64,000 bases of DNA from Hanleya hanleyi. Lineage: Eukaryota > Mollusca > Polyplacophora > Lepidopleurida > Hanleyidae. Of this stretch, positions 35,428 to 46,624 are shown one piece after another. The notes beneath the pieces are model-generated. The model was not told where the DNA came from and made no database searches. It saw only the letters and a list, made by a program, of their open reading frames with translations. The translations under genes and the position numbers were made by a program. Location: assembly GCA_036873755.1 (NCBI GenBank), contig JAVTVY010018784.1, positions 1-64,000 of the forward strand, given 5' to 3'. The stretch's first letter is position 1. Each line of letters starts with the position of its first letter.

Positions 35428-35907
35428 TCAAAAGTTGGGCATGATGACACAAATGTGTAGTTGGGTAATGTCATTCGTTTGGGCTAACATAATAGAGCCG
35501 GGTATAGAAGATATATTTTTGAATAACATTTTATACATGTATACATTAGCTGTAATGAAAGTAACAAATTTTGCAGTCTCATTCTCTTTTTCGTGTTTTG
35601 TGTGTTTTCTCATATGCCTAACAAGATTACTTCTTTGGGTACATTTGTAATTGCAAAAGGAACACCAGAAAGGCTTTTCACCAGTGTCTACTCTCATATG
35701 CGAAACAAGATCACTGTTGCTGGTGGATCTATGATCACACAAAGAACACTTGAACGACTTTTCGCCAGTATGTGTTTGCATATGTCTAACGATAAAACTA
35801 TTCTGCTTGGATCTGTAATCACACAGAGAATATTCAAATGGCTTCATACCAGTGTGTGTTCTCATATGATTAACGAGACTATTACTATTCCAACTGGTTC
35901 TATAATT
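35428..35907 (-). pseudogene. In-frame C-terminal fingers after the gene C stop
   Basis: Below the TGA (35908-35910) the same frame stays open to 35428. It reads three further fingers, but two have lost ligands: Cys to Tyr in FEYSLCDYRS and the last His to Asp in SHMRVDTGEK. The final one (WCSFCNYKCTQRSNLVRHMRKH) is intact. After KHTKH the open frame continues about 50 codons into sequence that in D and A is stopped, so that extension is probably 3' UTR. Most likely untranslated relic; stop read-through is the alternative. Confidence 0.65.
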
Positions 35908-37059
35908 TCAAAGAGAACACTTAGAGGGCGTTCCACCAGTATGGACTAGCATGTGCGAAACAAGATTACTGCAACTTGGAGATCTATAATCACATACAGA
36001 ACAGTTGAAAGGCTTTTTACCAGTGTGGGTTCTCATATGTTTAACAAGATCGCCTTTACTGACAGATCTATAATCACACATAGAACAGCTACAAGGCTTT
36101 TTATCAGTGTGTGTTCTCATATGTCTAACAAGATCGCTGTTATTGGCAGATCTATAATCACACATAGAACAGCTAAAAGGCTTTTCACCAGTGTGTGTTC
36201 TCATATGTCTAAAAAGATCGCTTTTACGGACAGATCTATAATCACACACAGAACAACTAAAAGGCTTTTCACCAGTGTGTGTTCTCATATGTGTAACAAG
36301 ACTGCTGTTATTCACAGATCTATAACCACACATAGAACACATAAAAGGTTTTTCACCAGTGTGTGTTCTCATATGTTTAGTAAGATCGCTGTTACTTGCA
36401 GATCTATAATCACACATAGAACACCTAAAAGGCTTTTCACCAGTGTGTGTTCTCATATGTGTAACAAAACTGCTGTTGCGGATAGATCTATAATCACATA
36501 TAGAACACCTAAAAGGCTTTTCACCAGTGTGTGTTCTCATATGTGTAACAAGAGTGTTGTTACCGACAGATCTATAATCACACATAGAACACCTAAAAGG
36601 CTTTTCACCAGTGTGTGTTCTCATATGTTTAACAAGATCGCTGTTACTGGCAGATCTATAATCACATATAGAACACCTAAAAGGCTTTTCACCAGTGTGT
36701 GTTCTCATATGTATAACAAGATTGCTGTTACAGACAGATCTATAATCACAGAGAGTACACTTAAACGGTCTTTCACCGATGACTTTTCTCACATGATTAT
36801 CACAAGTGGGTTCGCTAGTGCTCCCATATTTGTAGTATGCTTTTTCCCCAGTAGGCCAATATGCATATGTCAGGTCGACGTGTGTACCAGGGCAGGGTTT
36901 TTCGACAGGCAATTTTTCCCCAGTCATATCTTGGGCGACTGCGAAAGTCTTTCCCTCCGCTTCGCGTCGATACAAAGCAACAGGAACTGGGGACTTCAGG
37001 TTGCTTATATCTGCAGAGGGGCACTCTATCTCGAAATCTTCAAATTTAATACTTTCTAC
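35908..37059 (-). CDS. Gene C exon 2: 10-finger C2H2 protein
   Basis: Acceptor AG at 37060-37061, then GTAGAAAGT in phase 0 (VESIKFEDFEIEC), for 383 codons to TGA. With exon 1 from the internal Met the product is 517 residues. All ten fingers keep four ligands, so this is the best-preserved of the expanded arrays. Helix segments are highly varied: VCNSNLVI, ASNSDLVK, VGNNTLVT, IRNSSFVT, ASNSDLTK, VNNSSLVT, VRKSDLFR, ANNSDLVR, VSKGDLVK, SPSCSNLVS. The spacer before finger 1 has KPCPGTHVDLTYAYWPTGEK. From the family I infer nuclear DNA binding with a long recognition site. The stop is at the same Cys codon as in B. Confidence 0.86.
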   Translation of the reverse strand, partial: VESIKFEDFEIECPSADISNLKSPVPVALYRREAEGKTFAVAQDMTGEKLPVEKPCPGTHVDLTYAYWPTGEKAYYKYGSTSEPTCDNHVRKVIGERPFKCTLCDYRSVCNSNLVIHMRTHTGEKPFRCSICDYRSASNSDLVKHMRTHTGEKPFRCSMCDYRSVGNNTLVTHMRTHTGEKPFRCSICDYRSIRNSSFVTHMRTHTGEKPFRCSMCDYRSASNSDLTKHMRTHTGEKPFMCSMCGYRSVNNSSLVTHMRTHTGEKPFSCSVCDYRSVRKSDLFRHMRTHTGEKPFSCSMCDYRSANNSDLVRHMRTHTDKKPCSCSMCDYRSVSKGDLVKHMRTHTGKKPFNCSVCDYRSPSCSNLVSHMLVHTGGTPSKCSL

Positions 37060-37441
37060 CTAAAAAAAAACAAAAAAAACAATGACATCATTTAAGTTGT
37101 GATGAAGTGAATTGAATGCAGTGGTTATAATCGGAGGTCAGATGAGTTAAACAATTGATAGATATGGAAAAGAAATACTTTTGATTTCTCTACAAGTAAT
37201 ATTTTGAAAATACAACTGATAAATACCTGGCAAAATCGACTCGTATTACACTATCTTTAACCACAGAAAATTTATTAAGATATATTAACTCCTCTTATGG
37301 CATACTCATTATTGAATCAAAAGCGTGACGTCCGACAATCAGTAAGCATCCACCTTCCATTGATTATTTCTGCATCCATATTCGAAGGACTGCATTTACA
37401 TGACCTCGATGATCATCCTCAACATCAGATGAATTACTTAA

Positions 37442-37996
37442 CCCTACATGGCCTGGGGGGGAGGGCATAATCCGGGGGGGGGGGCATTATGCCCCCGCCA
37501 AATTTTCTGCACTATCTCCGGAACGGCAAGAAATGGAGAGCTGAAACTCCGTGACTTTATAGTTTATTTTATTGGAGTCAACCCCCCCCCCGAGCAGAGG
37601 ATCATGCGTAAATTCAAGATGGCGACCACGTGGGGTATCAGAAAAGTGATGTTTTTGTAATATTTCTTCAAAATTTTTGCTTTTCCGCGATGAAAAGTGG
37701 GCAAAAACTATTTCATTTCATATCAAATTCATATTTGCTAATTTTTCATGCAGTTTTTGTGGAGAAATCGCGAAAATAAAAAACTCAGAAAATCTGACCG
37801 AAAAATCGACCAAAAATGCCGTTTTTGAAAATGACGTCACTGTAACGTCATCAAAGCGGCCATCTTGGATTTGTTTTACATTTTCTGGTAGAACTTGACC
37901 CAAGGGTATAGTGTAATAAGTTTCAAGCCCCTAGCTCAAGGGGTAAGAAAAATAATTAGGGGGGGGGGGGGGTCAAAAAGCCCAGACCAGATAGGG
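37442..37996 (+). mobile_element. piggyBac-like MITE in the intron of gene C
   Basis: A 555-bp element flanked by TTAA at 37438-37441 and 37997-38000. Ends are CCCTACATGGCCTGGG and CCAGACCAGATAGGG, near-inverted. TTAA duplication plus CCCT ends are the signature of piggyBac elements. Other introns of the family lack it. It contains G and C homopolymers and the palindromic TGACGTCACTGTAACGTCA. No ORF. Confidence 0.85.
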
Positions 37997-38393
37997 TTAA
38001 TTGAACTGATCTGTCGACACAGTCCACAAGCTAGCCTAGCTAATTTCGTTTAAGCCGCGCTAGGGGTGATGTGATTACTTTATATTTTCCACATGAACAC
38101 TGCAATAAAAGCGCGACTGAGATACCCGGCTTACGTCTTGGAATCCTCTGTATTCTACATGTAGACTGAATGTGAGGTGCAGAGAGGGACTTTCCTGTGA
38201 AGTCATATGACTGCTATTTATTCGTCAGACGTCAATTTTCTCAACCTCTAACATATCTCACCAACTTAAATGACCTGTAGCACGTATCTAATATGTATAT
38301 GTATATAAACTAAAAGCTACGGTGTAGTAGTATATTGTATCCCAGCTGAAACACAAGAGAGAATCGGTCAACAGTTTCCAGTACCGTACTCAC

Positions 38394-38795
38394 GTGATCA
38401 AGACTCGCAGTTATTTTTCCTATCGTCGTGTTCGTGCACATGCCTATGCCGTCTGGGAGACTTGTTTGCTCGAGTTTGATTCCATCATCTGTATGTGATA
38501 GGTTCTCTGGTATTTGTCCATCCTCTGCTTTAACCGATGACAAGGCTGTAGGATATTTCCAATCAGCGTCTGGTGGTTCCTGTTTTATATGAGCATTTGT
38601 CGACTGCTGATAGCCTTGATGCTCTTCCATGACGTTATTCAAGACTGTGGTAGTAGATTCGTCTTTTATATCTCGAGGCGTCATGACGGAATCCACATGG
38701 AGCTGTTGATGGACTAAATGTGAGCCTGCTCCATCTTCTGGACAGTCCATGAGAGGTTCAGTCTTTATTACACCAGACGATGGGAACTTAAACAT
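38394..38795 (-). CDS. Gene C exon 1: PsiKxE-rich N-terminal module, start shifted
   Basis: It is collinear with exon 1 of A, B and D, but the codon that is ATG in those copies is not ATG here (GGTAAGTGAAACAGATTC at the homologous place). The first in-frame Met is 38793-38795 (MFKFPS), giving 134 codons to the GTGAGT donor (38388-38393) in phase 0. All five PsiKxE motifs are present: IKTE, IKDE, IKQE, VKAE, IKLE. About ten residues are lost around GQIPENLS. The original start could also be supplied by an upstream exon; otherwise translation begins at MFKFPS, which the other copies also contain. Confidence 0.8.
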
Positions 38796-41674
38796 ATGGC
38801 TGACGGAAGAATCTGTTTCACTTACCAGAATAATTCCACAGACGGTATTCTCTGATGTTGGGATTCGTATCTTTCACGTCGTTCAGGGCCACAAATATCC
38901 TACAAAAAGAGGAATACATTCTGATTCCACTGACGGACAAGCTGAAATTCGTTTCGGGCGATATCTTATTTATATATAGGACTGTCTTTCTGAAATAATG
39001 TTTGATTTTTATAGCAAAACATATTCAAAGAATTTTTTGATATCAAGAGAAAAAAATCGACGTCAATTCTTTTTTTTTTCATATTTAAAATGAATTTTTC
39101 GGTATCTAAATTTAGTTTTTAAGTTGTCTTGATGCAACAAAAATGTGAAACCGGAAAACACGATATTTGAATATTCAGATCATTATCTCTTAACTAAACA
39201 ACATTGAGTAAAAACAATAGAACAAAAATATCAAGTAGAAATTGTTTCAAAACTTTGCTGGGTGACAAACCCTCGATTTCCTCCTGTTTGTTGCTGTGGT
39301 GTTTGTCATTAAAAAAAATGTAATAAAAACGGGTTTCGATCTAGATTTGTTTGTACACACGCATACCACCATGTCAGTAGTTTTTTTATTACAAAATCGT
39401 GACTTTCTGCACAAGGCAAGGAAATCAAAGGATAGTTATACATATACATTTACAGGTACTATGTGAATATGTAGAAAACCTTCATTGGTATCATAGAAAC
39501 ACAGAAAAGTTTGATATGAATGCATAATTTTCATATAATTGTACCTTTCCTCGACCAGTATATATGACGCTAGGAGCTGCATTTTCAGACTATGAAATGA
39601 TCTCCAAATTAAGGGAAAAATGAAAACAAATCAATTCATAGATGAATCACACATATTTTGAACACTGTTCTCTCCCCCCCCCCCCCTCCCCCCACGCCCG
39701 ATGACAGAGATCTCTTATCAGCAAAGGAGAAACATGAGGCCAGGAGATTCACGAAAAGGACGACGTAGCCAATGTTGTTAAGGCAGGGACCACTTTTCGC
39801 CTTAATCTACGTTTGCGAAGTCATTACGTTGGAGTGCAATCTAAACCTGGAACCCTTGCAATCCCGTTTAAATGTGCTCCAACTTTCCTGGAAAACCCTT
39901 AAAAATAGAGAACAGATGTCGTATACGGCCCATTCGAAAGAGAAATCTGAATGAGCAATTTCAATGGTATACCATAAACTGTCCCATCGAGCAGCCAATT
40001 TAAAATGGCGAATAACAAAGGAACATCGATATACCAGTTTTTGCAAATTTTCTTGCCATAAAAGATCCATGATGTTCACGCCCGCCAAAAGGGCATAACT
40101 GAGACCGTTAAAAAGTTAGTCCCTGACACCGGCCGGCCTGTAGCCGAGCCCAGCCATCGATTTGCATAAAAGTATGTCCGTGTGAAAAATGCCCAACAGC
40201 CATGACAGAAAGATACTGTAGACATCATTTCTAGTAATGACAAATCTGTACAATGTCAGAATATGGGTTTGGCATAGCTATAATACCAGTCGTAATTTCT
40301 TCGGGGTGTCAAATCCTATTCGCCACCTCATGACCTCTCCGAATATACTCATATATGAGCAAATTAAAAGCCAGGTGATGTATCGTATTTTCCATCCTCT
40401 TTGTTGTACGTATCCGTGATTGCTTTGCCAGGCGTACCATTTCTTCGATGAAATCAAAGAGATCGCTCTACAGCATATTTTCGTTATAAGTCGGTTTGTC
40501 TGCGAGCACGGCGAAGCACTCTGCAACGCCGTCCTTCCATTGGCTGTTGATTTAAACGGATTGTTCAAGTAATATATGTTATGCCCACATCTGTCTGCAG
40601 GGTTGGTACGGAGGCAACAGACCTGTATTACCACGATTACAGTGGATGTAGAGATAGCAGCAACTAAAAAGGTAGGAAGAGCTCTTATATGGTCAAATAA
40701 GATCGGTCTCCCTTCATTATCAAATTAGAGGGCGGCCATTCTGCACAACTATGTGGTGATTTGTCCAGGTCACTTTTCCCCCGTTTGTGTTAAACTGAGC
40801 ATGTTTACGGGTATAACAATATACATGTACATCACCTGCTGGTTGTCCACCATATTGTGTGATGTCCGCTCCCGTATTCGGTCGCCAACATTCAAATAAT
40901 ATTAGACGCAAACCTGTAGCGTCTAAGCTTATATATCATCTCAAAGACAATCTTTGTACTCCAATACACATGATAGTTCGGTAGTAAATAATTGAAACCC
41001 TTGCAATTCTCTTTAAAATTTGTTCAATTTACCTGGAAGATATTGTCATATTCGGCCCATTTTCCAGAGAAATCTGTAAGAGCTATTTCAGTGAAATACC
41101 TTATGATGAAATTAGAGAGCAGTCATTCCTAGGTTATTTCCGTTTCATGACTGTCAACGTACATGTATTTCGCCTTTGCTGATAACAGACATCACCAGCG
41201 GAGATATCGACTTCGCAAAACCTAGAAAACAATGTACTGTGCAAAGTGTTAAAGCTGAGAGTTCAATTGAGCACTAAAGAATATCATGCCATACCTTAAC
41301 CAATGCCGTTTGTTTGGCTACGTATAGTACTATTCTACGTGCATATTCTAACAATATCAAGTAGCTAAAGCAATGTTAACCAGCTGATGTACATGTATCA
41401 ACTTTATTCAGTAAAACAGTCGCTGCACTTTTTTTTAAATGTCTGAACGTTACTTCAAGAAATTCACTAAATTATTGGTCAATTTTGTTCTATAACGTTT
41501 TTTCTAGTACACTCATTGAAATAGCCATATTTTTGCGTTAAGATCTATATATGGCGTTAAGTATGATTCCATAAATTATTGATCTGATAATTTGACGCGT
41601 TTTTGGAAACTTCGACGCGGCAATGTTTTTTTCAAAATCTCAAACCTGAGCCTCACTTTCAGTCTACAGAGATG
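38796..41674. other. Upstream block of gene C (unit 3)
   Basis: Parallel to 8462-12100 of unit 1, without the 0.3-kb insertion at 11055. It contains a C-rich tract at 39669-39690. No gene is seen. Confidence 0.55.
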
Positions 41675-43820
41675 CCTTACCAAAGGTGATAACAATCACC
41701 TGCCTCGGTACCAACAATTTTGATATTCTCCTCAGTGAGGAAGGGAAAGTAATCTCATATCCCAATTACGTTTGTACTGTTTTTATCGACCACTTTATCA
41801 ATATTGCTAAGGATATTGGTTCAAGTACTGTGGCTATTCAGGAAAAATATGACTTGCCTATTAATAACTTTACATTTGCAAAAGTGAAGGAATCAGAAGT
41901 TAGAGCTAGAGTCGATGCCACTAAAGTGAAGAAATCTATGGGATGTGACAATATACCTCCCAGGATGGTTAAACTGGGATGTGATTATATAATCAATCCC
42001 ATAACTAACATTATAAACAAATGTATAGAGACCAGTACTTTCCCTGATGGCTTGAAGTATGCTAATGTTACACCTGTTTTTAAGAAGAATGTTCAATTAG
42101 ACAAGAATAACTATAGACCTGTCAGCATGCTCCCATGTCTCTCTAAGGTTTTTGAAGGTGTTATTGCTGATCAGATCAACACTTATTTTAGTCATATATT
42201 TAATCCTGTTTTATCAGCTTTCAGGAGCGGCTATATAGCTGTAACTCTGTTCTCATGAGAGCTGTACACGACTGGAAATATGCTTTGGATAACGGGGAAG
42301 TAGTGGGTGTTCTGCTTATGGACCTCTCCAAGCCCCATGAGTTATTGATTAGTAAACTCAAAGCGTATGGCATGTCTGAGACTTCCACACATCTTGTGAG
42401 TAATTATCTACCCAATAGGAGTCAAAGAGTAAAAATAGGGAACTACGTTAGTGAATGGGGTAGTATCTTTAAAGGTGTCCCTCAGGGCTCTATAATGGGA
42501 CCTACGTTATTTAATATATTTGTCAATGACTTATTTGTTTTAAAGAAAGCGATATATACAACTACGCCGACGATAACACACTGTCTGTCAAATCGAAACA
42601 TGTACCAACTATAGTTGAAACTCTGCAGAGTGGATCAAATCTTGCCATTCAATGGTTTCGAGATAATTACATGGCTGCAAATGCGGAGAAATTCCAAGCC
42701 ACGTTCTTTAGTACGAGTAGGAATATTAACGAAACTTTATTGATTGATGGTGTTATTTGGAATTCATCTTGACACTCACTTAACTTTTAATCAGCATATC
42801 TCTGATATATGCAAGAAGGCGGGTCGCCAGGTCAACGTTTTAACCCTACCTGGCCTGGGAGGGGGGGGGGGCGGAAAGTGCCCCCCCCCTAGTGAACTTT
42901 TCTCTGCTGCTCTGAAACGACAAAACCGAGGAGGTTGAAACTTTTTTTCCGAGAAAAATCTGAAAAATGAAAATTTCGAAAAACCGACCCCAAAAAGGCC
43001 GAAAAATGGCTTCCGAGAAGATGACCTCACTGTGACATCATCATGGCGGCCATCTTGGATTTGTTTTACATTTTCCGGTAGAGCTTGAACCCAAGATACT
43101 ATGTGGTAAGTTTCAGCGCTCTAGCCTTAGTGATAGAGAAAATATATAGGGGGGCACTTTCCGCCCAGGCTGCGACACACCCCAAATCGCCCAGGCCAGA
43201 TAGGGTTAAGGCGACTTTCAAGAGTTTTAGATTTTCCCAGCCGGATGTGCATTTTTAAGACTTTTATCTTATCTTGTTTTAATTACTGTCCAGTGGTGTG
43301 GCATTGTACCAGTGTCGGTAGGGCTCGTAAGATTGAAAAGATACAAGAGAGAGAGCACTCCGATTTGTTTATAAGGATTTTAATAGTACATATGAAAAGT
43401 TTTTAGCCAAGGCGTCTCTGCCATCTTTGCATCTCGGCCGTACACGGCAGTGAGCAACTGGGATTTTTAAAGCTGTAAACGGTTACTCGCCCATCTATCA
43501 TGTCTATGTTCAGGAAATGTTTACTTTTAAAGAATGTAACTATGGCCTTGGGGCAGACAATGTAAAATGTTTAAACGTTTAATCAAAAATTGGAGCGTAC
43601 CCAATTGTAAATGTAGTTTATGCCATTTATCAATATAATCTCTAGTCATGTGGATACCCTCTATGTAACATACAGTTAACTCTGTTTACATGTTTTTGTT
43701 TCTTATAATATTCGTAATATTTACTTTGTTTTTACTGTCGGATCAATAGCTGTCTCAGCTAATGTTGTATCGTTGTATAAATTTCCGACTATAAATAAGT
43801 TTGAAATGAAATAAAATCTT
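41675..43820 (+). mobile_element. Decayed CR1/jockey-type LINE
   Basis: Coding remnant in order: VKKSMGCDNIPPRMVKLG (about 41920), NNYRPVSMLPCLSKVFEGVI (about 42107), then a 2-bp insertion at about 42230. Next is GVLLMDLSKPHELL, where the usual AFDxL after DLSK is missing in frame, removing a catalytic Asp. QRVKIGN and KGVPQGSIMGPTLFN follow, then YNYADDNTLS after a frameshift (about 42560), and a C-terminal KIEKIQER-type segment near 43330. The 3' end carries GAAATGAAATAAAATC. A piggyBac-like MITE interrupts it at 42844. It separates units 3 and 4. Confidence 0.85.
42844..43205 (+). mobile_element. piggyBac-like MITE inside the LINE
   Basis: A 362-bp element with TTAA at 42840-42843 and 43206-43209. 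Ends are CCCTACCTGGCCTGGG and CCCAGGCCAGATAGGG, near-perfect inverted repeats. Same family as 37442-37996, shorter inside. The LINE frame resumes across the empty TTAA (from GRQVNVL into a conserved Arg/Leu-rich stretch), confirming the boundaries. Confidence 0.88.
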
Positions 43821-43849
43821 GTTAAAACAAAAACATCCACATTAATCAA

Positions 43850-46600
43850 CAGTAATTAAAACCGGGACAAACGAGTTCTGTTTCAAGCAAAATCATATCT
43901 TGTCGAGCGCATAATTATGTACAGCTTGCATAATTGTGTATATACGTACCTATAATGTCATAAAATTGAAGTTTTGGCATGGCTTTGGGCTAACTGTAGC
44001 TTAGAAAAACAAGGAGTATGGAAGCCCGTGAGCCTGCTCCCACAAATTCCGGGCTAGTATTTGCTCGCGGTAAACGTTTCCTGCTATCCAAAACGTCAAC
44101 CTATTTGCGGTGATGAAAACGGACCGCGGAAATATAAGGGAACTTTGACAGAGGCTGGTCGGTGTAGGACCATGGGTGTCGCCCACCGACAGCAGGAAAG
44201 GTGGGGCTCGGGACATTTTAGATAATTGGAATTAAATAATTGAAAACGTGAAGAAGTTCATCGTAATCTGGAACAAGAGAAATTTTTCAATTATGAGTGA
44301 AATTAAAATAGTGAAAATGTACATCACAATCATTTGAAAAAAAAAAAAATACATTGACAAGACGAGAGGGCCTTGTCTTGTTTAAAGAACAGGCTGGTTT
44401 AAATAATAGACATGGACATGAAGCCATACGGTGAACTGCTTCTGGTAAAAGAGAGGCAAATGAATTTACCATTCCATCCGGGTTCTCGCTCATTTTAATG
44501 TCAGCTATTTGACCTCGCTGGCAGGATGGTGCGGCCTAATCGTCATGTAAGGAAAACACAATAGGTGACTACATGTAGGGAGCCTTGTTAAACCTTGAGT
44601 GAGTGAATAGAATTTAACGTCGCTTTCAACCTGGAAAAGCTACCCGACCAGCTGTATTGTACACTGTGTTCCCGGTTTGAAGATCCTTACATGACGAACT
44701 TCGCGTTGGTGTTGGTGCGCAACTTGAGACGTGGGTTGAGGATAATGTGGCGCGAGAACATAGAATGACATAACAATTGGTGGCGATGACTTGTATTCTG
44801 TTATATATTCTTATACATGAAACCCATGCAGAATGTGACGCAAACTGTTGTTATGGTTACGGCACATGGATTATCTCATTCCCCTAGTTTATATCTACAT
44901 TATTACAGTTCCAAGTTGTGCGTATGACACTTAGCACACACCATAGTTTTATCTAATTTTTGAAACAATTAACCTTTAAAACAGTCAACTGCGGAATGCC
45001 TATACACTTTAAAATTGTCAAGTAAATGTAATTAAATATAATTCATTAGCAAATTGAATTTATCTAATAAAGTTTCTAAACTGTGAACAGTATCAGTTCT
45101 GTTTCAATAACCAATGTCAACTGTGTCAACTCAGTATTGTCGTAAACACCACATTTGAACTTGTTTGACATCACATTTCACATATGTAATCATACATGTA
45201 TAACACCATGGGACTTAAATATTAACAAATAAAAATGTGGTAGATAAGGCTGGCGTTATGGCTCAACCCTACCTGGCCTGGTGTGAGTGTGTGGTGGGGG
45301 AGAGATATGGTTAATACGCCATAACTGCGGTCAGTTTGGATCACATAGGAAAAAACTTAAGCTTGTAATACATGTACATTCATGTCTGACCATGCTGTTT
45401 AGAGATTTCCGCTCTTAAAGTCAGCCACTTTCCAGTTGACAAACATAGTTCTATTCCAAGCCCAAAACCCTGTCTTCTGTGATATACCATACACCAGGTC
45501 AGTGTTTCATAGTTTTTTGGGGGGAACCTGTTGCACGTCACCATGATTAGACAATTGCTAACCTGTAACATATGCTACAGGGTTGAATAACATTTTAAGA
45601 CAAAATACTGTGGTAAACCAAGGATGGTTTTCTACAAATGGCATTTAGGAACCTCCAAGAGAACAGGCTTACCGTCCATCACAACAGTACAGTCATATAC
45701 ACAAACGTTGTTTCTTTAATTAATCCTATGGCTATCATGTAAGACCATTGTATCCATTATTTCAAGAAAATCCAACAAGCCATGGCACTATTTACACATA
45801 ACAAATAAAGCTTTCACTAGACAACATATTACCTTAGCATGTAAGTGTGAATTAATGCAACAAAAGTATAGTCAGCCAAATGATCCAAACCTAAACATTG
45901 AGGAAAGGAAGTTTTAACAAATATCTGAAATAGTTGCAGAAGTATTCACATTTCAAATGACGATGATAATCGAGCAAATTGTTCGTTAAAAAGATAATTT
46001 TGGTTTGCAAGGGAAGTACCTTACAGTCTGGGAAATAGTTTGATCATTTTCTGCATACATATTAACCAAATGTTACAACTTTTCACTAACGACATCACCA
46101 TACTATTATTTCCAATTTACAAAAAAAATTATGCGAATTACGTTTCATCAAATGAACCCTAATTGTGAAACCGTTTGTAGAATACTCCTTTCAATCTGTA
46201 GTCTATCCTCAATTATAACAAAATTTTCCATCTCTTCTGATCAATAAGTTTTTGCAAGAACATGGGACAGTCATTTGTGTGTAGCATTGGGCAAATTGTT
46301 TTCGCTGATTTACCATTGGACGAAATAATTTCCTGTATGGGGCACAGACTGTGAAAGGTAAAATTTTCTCCATATTAAATGAGTAACTTCCTAGCTTGTT
46401 GTACACACCGACAGTCATTTTCAGTTGAATGCAATTAGCGAGCTCCAGTCATTTTTCCTCAATAGTTGGGCATGATAACACAAATGTGTAGTTGGGTAAA
46501 GTCGTTCGTTTATGCTAACCTAATACAGACGGGTATAGAAGATATGTTTCTAAATAACATGTTATATAAATTAGCTGCATAGAAGTGGCATGAAAGTAAT
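43850..46600. other. Unit 4 noncoding block downstream of gene D
   Basis: Matches 653-5760 in pieces, with deletions. The unit 4 version of the piggyBac relic preserves AACCCTACCTGGCCTGG at 45263-45280 but is otherwise deleted. A stretch near 45320-45600 is specific to this unit. No gene is seen. Confidence 0.5.
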
Positions 46601-46624
46601 AAATTTTGCAGTCTCATTCTATCT

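Larger units (their letters stand above)
25130..41674. repeat. Segmental duplication unit 3 (contains gene C)
   Basis: It begins at the same ACCCTAAAACAGGGGCAAAC block as units 2 and 4 and ends where a LINE is inserted (41675). It shares with unit 1 the MITE and very high similarity over 25318-28400. It is expanded by an L1-type LINE inside a palindromic element and by a roughly 1.9-kb insertion upstream of 35050. Confidence 0.83.

Noticed and set aside
35428..35600. Extension of the gene C tail past KHTKH as a conserved C-terminal domain (also readable in B).
   Set aside because: Genes D and A have stops right at this point, so the shared sequence is best read as 3' UTR.
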